NCBI GenBank assembly: GCA_003327425.1
Contig: QOQW01000014.1
Span: 1 to 64,000, forward strand
Source: Candidatus Ozemibacter sibiricus
GTDB lineage: Bacteria > Muiribacteriota > Ozemobacteria > Ozemobacterales > Ozemobacteraceae
DNA length: 64,000 nucleotides
Reading direction: 5' to 3'
In this document: piece after piece, positions 1-6,402 of the stretch
Layout of the letters: each line of letters begins with the position of its first letter
How positions within the stretch are numbered: the first letter of the stretch is position 1
The notes under the pieces: model-generated
What the model was told of the DNA's origin: nothing
The model's database searches: none
The model's input: the letters and a program-made list of their open reading frames with translations, nothing else
Program-made: the position numbers and the translations under genes

Positions 1-126
1 CTTCGACCGACAGGGAATTCCCCGACTGGTGGTAGCATGACCGCTCAACCCGCCGAACCGCCGTATGCGGACCCGCATGTACGGTGGTGTGACAGGGAAA
101 GTTCGCGAGAACCTACCTATGTCGAT
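1..126 (+). mobile_element. 3' end of a group II intron (class C-like), domains V and VI
   Basis: The segment folds as the catalytic end of a group II intron. Domain V is 58-87: lower stem CCGCCGT (58-64) with ACGGTGG (81-87), upper stem ATGCG (65-69) with CGCAT (74-78), loop GACC, and the conserved 2-nt GT bulge at 79-80. The catalytic triad position reads CGC, as in class IIC introns, rather than AGC. Domain VI follows: GACA-GG pairs with CC-TA-TGTC, an inner GTTC/GAAC helix, and an unpaired A at 115 as candidate branch point. The 3' splice end is near 122-126. Bases 2-40 can be read as the last codons of an upstream reverse transcriptase ending in TGA, but too little is present to say. The rest of the intron lies left of the window. 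Confidence 0.72.
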
Positions 127-159
127 AATGGGCGATCAGATCGGAAGCTGACGTGAAGG

Positions 160-1206
160 TCAGCGGAAGTAGGCGTCGGGGTCGATGCCGGCTTCGCGCA
201 GCGAGGCTTCAGGAGTGGTGGCGGTGGAGGCCATCGCCAGATGGAGATGGGCGGTCTCGCCACGGGTGATGGCGTAGACGAAGCTGGGGTCCAGTTTGGG
301 GTTCTCGCCGCCCTGGGCGGGGGAGTCGGCGGTCGGGATCCAGACGAAGTCGGGGTGGTCCCACAGGGAGCGGGGGTCCCAGGTGCCACCGATGATCTCG
401 CCCCGGCTGTTGACCTGCAGGATGTAGTGGTAGGTCTTGGTGAAGGTCTTGGTGCCGAGGAACTCGGGCTTCACACCGTCATCGGCGAAATAGACGGTGG
501 TGGTGACATGGACCATGCCAGGCAGCCACCAGCGGCGCTTCCATTGGGTCTCGTAGCCGTAGATGGGGTAGTTCCAGACCGCGCGGCTGAAGCTGGTGTC
601 GGCGACGATGGCCCGCTTCTTCTGCTTGATGTTCTCGACCAGCAGGCGGTGGAAGATATGGGGGTAGATATCGAGCGAGAACGGCATCAGGTCATCCTTG
701 CGGCGACCGTAGAACAGGGTGCGGCAGTCCATCCACATCTCGCTCAGCAGGGCTTTCTGGTCGGCGGTGGTGAAGGTGATGCCCTCGAGGGTGCGGGGCT
801 GGCGCGGTTCCGGCTCCATGACGGCGGCCGCGGCCCAGCCGTTGCAGTGGCCGGCCCAGGAGGGCCCGCTGGGGTCGTAATGCCCATGGGCGGGATTGGC
901 TTCCCAGGCATGGGCGCCCGGGTTGCGGCCGGTGCGGGCCTGCACGAAACGGTCATACTTCTTGAAGGGGGCCTCGTTGCCGGCCCAGCCTTTGACCAGC
1001 TTGCCTTCTTTGCGTGACCACCAGTACCCCGACCACGGCTTGGTGGGCAGGAAGGCCTTGTCGGAACCCTCGCCGGTCATGCGCAGCGGGTCGCCCCGCG
1101 CTTCGAGCCGGGGAACCGCCAAAGCGACCACGGCCAGAGCCATGACCAACGGGCAGAGCGAGCGGAAGAAGCGACGGGCAAAATCGGCAGACAACAGGCG
1201 ACTCAT
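160..1206 (-). CDS. Exported transglutaminase-like (elicitor-type) protein
   Basis: This is a 348-residue protein with an N-terminal hydrophobic signal segment (about residues 15-33). The start is the ATG at 1206, preceded by GAGGAGG; an in-frame ATG at 1221 has no such site. The motif SWAGHCNGWAAA places a cysteine at about residue 121 in the context used by cysteine transglutaminase/protease folds. A histidine in YHYILQVN (about 260) and an aspartate in GGTWD (about 277) complete a plausible Cys-His-Asp triad. This resembles bacterial members of the transglutaminase elicitor family; the assignment is by remembered motif, so treat it as moderate. It probably acts outside the cytoplasm on protein or peptide amines. 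The upstream gene's stop codon overlaps this gene's ribosome-binding site, so the two are co-translated. A small GCTGAC/GTCAGC hairpin (146-163) covers its stop codon. Confidence 0.6.
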   Translation of the reverse strand: MSRLLSADFARRFFRSLCPLVMALAVVALAVPRLEARGDPLRMTGEGSDKAFLPTKPWSGYWWSRKEGKLVKGWAGNEAPFKKYDRFVQARTGRNPGAHAWEANPAHGHYDPSGPSWAGHCNGWAAAAVMEPEPRQPRTLEGITFTTADQKALLSEMWMDCRTLFYGRRKDDLMPFSLDIYPHIFHRLLVENIKQKKRAIVADTSFSRAVWNYPIYGYETQWKRRWWLPGMVHVTTTVYFADDGVKPEFLGTKTFTKTYHYILQVNSRGEIIGGTWDPRSLWDHPDFVWIPTADSPAQGGENPKLDPSFVYAITRGETAHLHLAMASTATTPEASLREAGIDPDAYFR

Positions 1207-1217
1207 GGTCGACCTCC

Positions 1218-1907
1218 TCACTGACCGTCGACCAGCGTGCAGCGCACTGCATCGCTGACCATGCGCGTGGCCCAGGGGCGACCGGGCTCCCAGGTCTGGC
1301 GAATCGTTCCCAGAGGACCGCTGGTCTCAAGGGTGACCTCGAACCCGTCGCCGTTCGGCTGCCAGCTCTGATGAACGCCCTCGACGAAGGTCAGGCCGTC
1401 GGCCCGATGGGCGGCTTCGCCGGTGAACCCGCCGGCGGTCGTCTCGCCGGTGCGGGTCTCGGCCGCCAGAGGAAAGAGGGGCAGGTCGTAGGGAATGGGA
1501 CTTTCGCCGCTGAGCAGCGGGGTCAGGCGCTCGCCGTCGAACCGACGGGTGGTGGCCGTGGCCCGCCCATCAGCGCCGGGAGCCACATCGATCACCTGCA
1601 CCGGGCGCAGATCGCTGACCGCCAAGCACAGGATGGCCTGGGTCTTCGATTCGGGCCGGTCGACCGGGGTGATATGGAGGACGAAGCAATCGACGCCGTC
1701 GATCTCTTTGCGGTTCTTGACCTCGTACCGCCAACGCTGGGGGGCGGTCCAGGCGTTGCTGCCATCGGCCAGACGCCGGAACGAAGCTTCGATCGTCCAG
1801 GTCTGTCCGATCTGCCAGGACGGCTGAAATCCTTCCCCACATTCGGCCATGCCGGCTAAAAACAGCACCATGGCCAGCACGATCATCCAGGTCCATCCGC
1901 GATCCAT
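1218..1907 (-). CDS. Exported protein of unknown function, partner of the transglutaminase-like gene
   Basis: This is a 229-residue protein starting at the ATG at 1907 behind GAGGAG; the longer open frame upstream lacks a site. Residues 1-22 form a signal peptide ending near GMAECGEG, with a cysteine that might be a lipobox but without the usual small-residue context. The mature part is rich in beta-strand-like, Trp-containing segments (WQIGQTWTIEASF, WRYEVKNR) typical of small secreted beta-sandwich domains. I do not recognise a family. It ends inside the ribosome-binding site of the next gene, so the pair forms a two-gene operon and the proteins probably work together outside the cell. Confidence 0.7.
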   Translation of the reverse strand: MDRGWTWMIVLAMVLFLAGMAECGEGFQPSWQIGQTWTIEASFRRLADGSNAWTAPQRWRYEVKNRKEIDGVDCFVLHITPVDRPESKTQAILCLAVSDLRPVQVIDVAPGADGRATATTRRFDGERLTPLLSGESPIPYDLPLFPLAAETRTGETTAGGFTGEAAHRADGLTFVEGVHQSWQPNGDGFEVTLETSGPLGTIRQTWEPGRPWATRMVSDAVRCTLVDGQ

Positions 1908-2248
1908 CGTCTTGCTCCTCGTTGTCCTCGGCGTTCGATGAAGTTCGCGGAACAATGAGCAAATCACGTGCCACTGAATGCCAGGGAGGAATTCGGAGAG
2001 TTCTCTCTGGTCCCAAGGCGACGGTAACCTGTGGGCGACCCTCGCCGGCTAGCCGCAGGCGTTCGCTGGAACCGCCCCGTGGCCTGGTCGTCCCCTCCTG
2101 GCAAGAGGTACCCGCGGCTGCGGGCGCTCCGTTCGGAGGCCTCCGCTGCTCGAATTTCCGCCGCGGCCCGCTGGCTTTCCGGCATGCCGGCTAGTCTGAA
2201 CCCATCCGGCAGCCTCCCCAGGCTTCTTTTTCTTTTCCACTTCTCTCA

Positions 2249-2264
2249 TGTTCCACGTGGAACA
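2249..2264. promoter_or_regulatory. parS: parS centromere site (ParB-binding)
   Basis: TGTTCCACGTGGAACA is a perfect 16-bp palindrome that matches the bacterial parS consensus (TGTTnCACGTGnAACA). It extends to 18 bp as ATG...CAT. ParB/Spo0J binds this site, spreads, and loads SMC for origin segregation. parS sites cluster near the replication origin in most chromosomes, so this window may lie in the origin-proximal domain, although no parAB, dnaA or gid genes are here. A chance exact match of this length in 64 kb is very unlikely. Confidence 0.88.
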
Positions 2265-2299
2265 TTCTCCCCTGTTTGGCCAAAACGCTAATAGGGGTT

Positions 2300-2312
2300 G
2301 GTCCGCCAATCG
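2300..2312 (+). repeat. Left 13-bp direct repeat flanking the restriction-modification pair
   Basis: GGTCCGCCAATCG occurs here and again in the same orientation at 4989-5001. The interval between the two copies contains only the lower-GC restriction and methylase genes. This is the arrangement expected of a target-site or attachment-site duplication. Confidence 0.55.
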
Positions 2313-2378
2313 GTCCGGTTCAGTGGCGGGCCGCGCAGCGGACCTCCGCTGCAACCGGTCGTTGGGCGGACGTTCACT

Positions 2379-3470
2379 TTACCGGTGACGCACAACTATC
2401 ACGTCTGAAACGGTCGAATAGTGCTCGCCTTTCCAATCGAACTCAATCCGCCGCCCGGGATTGTTCCCGCAGCTGTCCAAGTAAGCGCTGATCTTTGCCT
2501 CCATGAGGGGCTTTGCCCGCTTCAGCTTCCACGAATCGAAATAGTTCCGCTGGTCTACAAGCACGAGGAACAACCGATTCGAGGCGTCAAACCGACGTTC
2601 GCCTTGATTCTCGTAGAGCCAGCGAATCACATCCGTTGGATCTTGTTCGATCTTAGCCACCAGTTCATTGCGAAAATTCTGAAGCTCCGCAACAAGTCGC
2701 TTGCACTGATCGGACGGGTGATCCGACACTTTGGCCCAAAGGTCCTGGAGCAAGGCTGAATCAGCCAAATCTGTTGCGATGGGTAGGTCGTTCTCCCGCG
2801 CCGCCCGCTTCAACAGTGTAAGCTCTGGCCGTTGGTTGGCGATTTTGCGCTTCTCAGAAAGGTAGCCTTCAGGCAGATACGTCACCTTCAAATCGAACGG
2901 TGTATCGCGAACGAAAAAATCAACCTTCTTCACCAACCCGACCGCTGGCAGCACGTTTGGGTGATCCTTGAAGATATCTTCGATGATTATGGACGTCCAA
3001 TGGTTATACCAGGAGCAGATGACATAGCCTCGCATACTCGTGAGCAATTCGTTTTCCACACACCGGCAAAGAGCCTCGTAGTCGGTGATTTTCTTCACGT
3101 AGTTGTCCACGATGGTCTTTTCCAGGCTGTTCTGGTGAAGGCCTCCCCAATTGAACTCCTGCACGCGGTAAAGCTGGTTCACCAACTTTGCTTCGCAGGC
3201 ACGACGCTGTTCACGCTCTTCGCCGTAGATTTCACGGGCGCATGCCTCAATCGAAGCAATTCTGATGCCAGCGTTGAACGCGGCCTCAAAGAGTTGGCGT
3301 GAGCCGACGTCCGGTCGTGGTATACCTGCGAATTGAAAGAGCCGTTCGAGATACTCAGCGCGGTTCAGGGAACGCAGCTTGAGAAAACGCTGACCTTCAG
3401 AATCCGCAACAAGTTCGTTTAGCTTATCTTGGCGAAACAGGGCATCAGCTTGGGCAAAGGTGAGCGGCAT
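2379..3470 (-). CDS. Putative type II restriction endonuclease (PD-(D/E)xK type)
   Basis: This is a 363-residue protein. The start is the ATG at 3470 with AAAGGAG, a site formed by the last codons of the methyltransferase gene that ends 3 bases upstream, so the two are translationally coupled. Around residues 184-195 the stretch VDFFVRDTPFDLKVTYLP offers Asp184, Asp193 and Lys195 in the spacing of a PD-(D/E)xK nuclease core. The rest is mostly helical and not recognised as a named restriction family. The function is inferred from the fold signature plus the adjacent methyltransferase. GC content is visibly lower (about half) than in surrounding genes and codon choice is more mixed, pointing to acquisition by transfer. 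Confidence 0.72.
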   Translation of the reverse strand: MPLTFAQADALFRQDKLNELVADSEGQRFLKLRSLNRAEYLERLFQFAGIPRPDVGSRQLFEAAFNAGIRIASIEACAREIYGEEREQRRACEAKLVNQLYRVQEFNWGGLHQNSLEKTIVDNYVKKITDYEALCRCVENELLTSMRGYVICSWYNHWTSIIIEDIFKDHPNVLPAVGLVKKVDFFVRDTPFDLKVTYLPEGYLSEKRKIANQRPELTLLKRAARENDLPIATDLADSALLQDLWAKVSDHPSDQCKRLVAELQNFRNELVAKIEQDPTDVIRWLYENQGERRFDASNRLFLVLVDQRNYFDSWKLKRAKPLMEAKISAYLDSCGNNPGRRIEFDWKGEHYSTVSDVIVVRHR

Positions 3471-3472
3471 GA

Positions 3473-4948
3473 TTACTCCTTTGGTGTCGGCAGGCTGGGC
3501 ATCCATCCCGGGATGTCTGTGAGCGAGGGAGAAGCGACCGCCGAGCCGGAAAACACTAGCCCATAATCCACGCGCAACGCTCCCTCCCGATTATCCTGGA
3601 CGACCGACGCTGCCGAGTACACCAGCGGGAAACAGCCGCAATACCCCATGCCTGCCTTGTTTGCGCTCCCCGAAAAGCTCTCCAGAAACTTCCAGCTCTC
3701 CTTCGTACGCGCGTTGAAGAACAGCACGAGGGAGCCGCTGTCGCTCAACTTGCGACTCGCGATTTGCAGAAACCGCGACATCGCCTGATTGTAGTCGTGC
3801 GTTTTCTTGACGCGCTCCTTGGCATTCGACACCACGATCTCCGATTCAAACGGAGGTTCTTCGCCAAGGATGACGTTCCACATTTCCGACAGCTCCAGAT
3901 ATGGAATGCGGTCACCATGTGGTGGATCGGTGATGATCAGGTCAACGGACTTGTCGGGAATCTGTGGGAGCAGCGCTAGACAATCTCCAGCCAAAATCGC
4001 GTAGTCCGCACCGCCGGCGCAAACCGCCGGGAGACCGCCTGCCTTGCCCGAGTCCTGAGCCGGTTTAGATTGCTCGACCGCCTTGATGAGTTTTTGAACG
4101 CGATGCTCAAAGCAATTCCACACATTGATTTCAAAGTGCTGAGCCGGTCGCCAATAGCCGATGACCCAGGAACCAACTTCCATCCGCTTGTTGCTGACGC
4201 CGGTTGTCTTGCCCCGACCCGTGATGGCAAAGACCATTTTACTCATTTGGCCAACCGCCGCAGTCAAGGCGAGCCGCATTGGTTCTTGCGCTGCTTTGGG
4301 CAAATCGTCAATTGCAGCCAGCAAGAGCTCTATGTTGCGCAGCGCCCGGCCCGTGAACAGGTCCTTCAGCGTGAGTGATGGCGAGGAATTGATGCGCGAG
4401 TTCGTGAAGAAGCGTGGCGCACGCAACCGCTGTGGTTGGTAGGACGCGAACCGCTCAACGAGCGCGAGATCGTGTTCGGATGGTGGCAACTCGACGCGAT
4501 TGCGGTTGTACCCGTTCGTCAACCAGACCTTTTCCATCACGCCGTTGCACCAGACGTAATGCGTGGCGGGCTTCTTCTCCGCCGTGGCGTAGCTGTCGAG
4601 AATGGCCTCTTTGACAAGCGTGCTGACCCGTTCGAGCGCATCATGAAGTACGGAAGCTGCCGGTGGGGAAACCAGCATCCGAGTCAGCCGGACACCAATC
4701 GGGTTGATATCTATGCCGACAAAGCGCCGTCTTAATTGAACCGCCTCCAATGCCGAGATTCCAGAACCGAGGAAAGGGTCAACCACCAAACCGCCTTTCT
4801 GAGAAAGCTGTTGAATCAGATAGCGCATCGGTTCAGCCGGTTTTTTTCCCCAGTATTTGTGGAACGCGTAAAGCCCGCGATACGCTGCCGGGTCAGCAAG
4901 CGTACTAGCGGTAAGTGGAGTAACGAATTCAGGAAAGGTAAGTTGCAT
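3473..4948 (-). CDS. DNA methyltransferase of a type II restriction-modification system
   Basis: This is a 491-residue N6-adenine or N4-cytosine methyltransferase. The AdoMet-binding motif I is DPFLGSG (about residues 57-63), followed by the acidic motif II in GIDINP. The catalytic motif IV is DPPH (about 341-344). Motif I precedes motif IV with a long segment between them that probably holds target recognition, an alpha-class order. The start is the ATG at 4948 with GAAGG about 10 bases upstream; a TTG at 4966 is the alternative. It should protect host DNA from the nuclease encoded immediately downstream. Its lower GC content matches the nuclease gene and differs from both flanks. Confidence 0.82.
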   Translation of the reverse strand: MQLTFPEFVTPLTASTLADPAAYRGLYAFHKYWGKKPAEPMRYLIQQLSQKGGLVVDPFLGSGISALEAVQLRRRFVGIDINPIGVRLTRMLVSPPAASVLHDALERVSTLVKEAILDSYATAEKKPATHYVWCNGVMEKVWLTNGYNRNRVELPPSEHDLALVERFASYQPQRLRAPRFFTNSRINSSPSLTLKDLFTGRALRNIELLLAAIDDLPKAAQEPMRLALTAAVGQMSKMVFAITGRGKTTGVSNKRMEVGSWVIGYWRPAQHFEINVWNCFEHRVQKLIKAVEQSKPAQDSGKAGGLPAVCAGGADYAILAGDCLALLPQIPDKSVDLIITDPPHGDRIPYLELSEMWNVILGEEPPFESEIVVSNAKERVKKTHDYNQAMSRFLQIASRKLSDSGSLVLFFNARTKESWKFLESFSGSANKAGMGYCGCFPLVYSAASVVQDNREGALRVDYGLVFSGSAVASPSLTDIPGWMPSLPTPKE

Positions 4949-4988
4949 TGCGGTTGTGACCTTCAACTCTTAAGCACACTGAGCCATA

Positions 4989-5001
4989 GGTCCGCCAATC
5001 G
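4989..5001 (+). repeat. Right 13-bp direct repeat flanking the restriction-modification pair
   Basis: This is an exact same-orientation copy of GGTCCGCCAATCG found at 2300-2312. It lies between the methyltransferase start and the end of the next gene. Confidence 0.55.
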
Positions 5002-5017
5002 AGGGATGGAGGTGCCT

Positions 5018-5836
5018 CTACTCGAACACCATGACCGGCTGAACGTATTTCCGGACGATGGCCTGGCCGTTCTTCGACAGCACGAATTCGATGAACTTTG
5101 TCACTGCGGGAACGGGCTGCTCGTCGCGGTAGACCAGCACGAAGGGCCGCCCCAGCGGATACTGGCCCAGGCTGAGGGTGTCCTGGGTGGGCAGGACGCC
5201 GTCGATGGCCAGATAGCGGGTCAGCCCCTTGTCGCCGATCATGGCGGCGAAGGTGATGGCGGCAGGATTGGCCGCGACGTACTCGAGGTTTTCCTGGTGC
5301 GTCGGAAACGCGAAGGACGGGGAGGCCAGGGGTTGGCCGCCCATCACCACCTCGCGGAACTGCCCGACCACGCCGCCTTCTTCACCCGCCCGATACAGGG
5401 TGATGATCGGCCGATCGGGGCCGCCGACCTGCTGCCAGTTGGTGATCTTGCCGGCGAAGATATCGGCGAGCTGGCCCATGGTCAGGCTGGTGACGGGGTT
5501 GTCCGGATGGACCGCGACCACCAGCGCGTCGTAGCCGATGACCCGGTTGGCCAGGCCTGATTCGAGTTCGGCCTGGGTCAGCAGGCGCGACAGGCCGCCG
5601 ATGGCCGCCTTGCCCTCTTTGACGGCCGCAAATCCCTGGTTCGAACTGGAGGCCCGGATGTCGCCGAAGGGAATGCCGGTCTCGGCGGTGAAGGCCTGAG
5701 CCAGTTCGGGCAGCAGGGCATCGCCGATGGAACTCGACCCTTCGTAGGACAGGTCGGCCCCGGCGGCGTTGCACAGACCGGCGATCTGGAAGAGCCCTGC
5801 CAGCAGCAGGCAGAGCCACATGTGATGGCGGATCAT
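5018..5836 (-). CDS. PstS-like periplasmic substrate-binding protein
   Basis: This is a 272-residue protein with a signal peptide (about residues 1-26, ending NAAGA). The mature part has the PBP-like fold used by phosphate-binding proteins: GSSSIGDALLPELAQAF at the start, ASSSNQGFAAVKEGKAAIGG as the anion-binding loop region, and TMGQLADIFAGKITNWQQVGG, a signature of PstS and PstS-like proteins. The C-terminal FIEFVLSKNGQAIVRKYVQPV is also typical. The ATG at 5836 follows AAGGAGG. No pst permease or ATPase genes are present, so it may serve a distant transporter or act as a sensor or scavenger. It sits 16 bases after the STAS-like gene and is probably co-transcribed with it. Confidence 0.82.
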   Translation of the reverse strand: MIRHHMWLCLLLAGLFQIAGLCNAAGADLSYEGSSSIGDALLPELAQAFTAETGIPFGDIRASSSNQGFAAVKEGKAAIGGLSRLLTQAELESGLANRVIGYDALVVAVHPDNPVTSLTMGQLADIFAGKITNWQQVGGPDRPIITLYRAGEEGGVVGQFREVVMGGQPLASPSFAFPTHQENLEYVAANPAAITFAAMIGDKGLTRYLAIDGVLPTQDTLSLGQYPLGRPFVLVYRDEQPVPAVTKFIEFVLSKNGQAIVRKYVQPVMVFE

Positions 5837-5852
5837 GATGTGAACCTCCTTG

Positions 5853-6236
5853 TTAGTCGGTGGCCTCGGGGCTGGTCAACCATTCGATCGCAGCTTCCGG
5901 CTCGTAGAAGACGAAAAAGCGGACTTTATAGCGGTCGGATTGCGGGACCAGCACGCGGGAGTATTTCCCCGGACTCGGATTTTTCTCGGAGATGAGGAGG
6001 GCGAACCGTCGCCCGAGCACATGGCGGTGCGCTCCGAAGAAGGCCGCCAGGCTCGCCAGATCGCTGGCGCTGCGTCGGCCGGGGGTGTCGCGGGCGTCGA
6101 TCAGCACCGGCAGGCCGGGGCGGAAGGCGGGATCCTGGAAGGCCGCTTCGAAGCCGGCGCGGGTCTCTTCGACGTTCTGGTGTCCCGACATGCGGTACCA
6201 GAGGAAGCCCTGCTCGAACGTATAGGTGATGCCCAT
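5853..6236 (-). CDS. SpoIIAA/STAS-like small protein
   Basis: This is a 127-residue soluble protein starting at the ATG at 6236 behind AGGAGG. The layout (a beta strand that starts the domain, a central LPVLIDARDT strand followed by a helix, then a RFALLISEKN strand) resembles SpoIIAA-like/STAS proteins of the lipid-binding or anti-sigma-antagonist kind. There is no clear phosphorylatable serine motif of the DxSG type. It is first in a two-gene unit with the PstS-like protein. A possible -10 element (TATCAT on this strand, 6313-6318) lies upstream. The specific role is unknown. Confidence 0.55.
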   Translation of the reverse strand: MGITYTFEQGFLWYRMSGHQNVEETRAGFEAAFQDPAFRPGLPVLIDARDTPGRRSASDLASLAAFFGAHRHVLGRRFALLISEKNPSPGKYSRVLVPQSDRYKVRFFVFYEPEAAIEWLTSPEATD

Positions 6237-6368
6237 CTCTCACTGCCTCCTGGGCTGGGGCCGCGGGTAAACTCCGTGCGACCGGTCCCTGGTCTTCCCT
6301 CCCATGTCCGCTATGATAGCACGGGGCGGGTCTTTTCGGCAGACCTCCACGGGGCAGGTCGCAAATCT

Positions 6369-6376
6369 GGTATAGT
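6369..6376 (+). promoter_or_regulatory. Extended -10 promoter element (TGG-TATAGT)
   Basis: TATAGT at 6371-6376 is preceded by TGG, giving an extended -10 element 27 bases before the HEAT-repeat gene start. No good -35 box lies at the proper spacing. The same TGGTAnnnT form recurs before several genes in this window. Confidence 0.45.
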
Positions 6377-6402
6377 GAGGAGAGACCACCCAGGGGTCAT
6401 GC

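Larger units (their letters stand above)
1908..2378. other. Intergenic region carrying parS and the left direct repeat
   Basis: No convincing gene lies in these 471 bases. The open frames on both strands lack ribosome-binding sites and good codon use. The region holds a parS site (2249-2264), a short TTTGGCCAAA palindrome just to its right, and the left copy of the 13-bp repeat that brackets the restriction-modification pair (2300-2312). Confidence 0.6.

Noticed and set aside
2290-2378. tRNA-like sequence (GGTTCAGTGG near 2317) beside the left direct repeat
   Set aside because: No acceptor stem, anticodon arm or CCA-type end can be formed around it.
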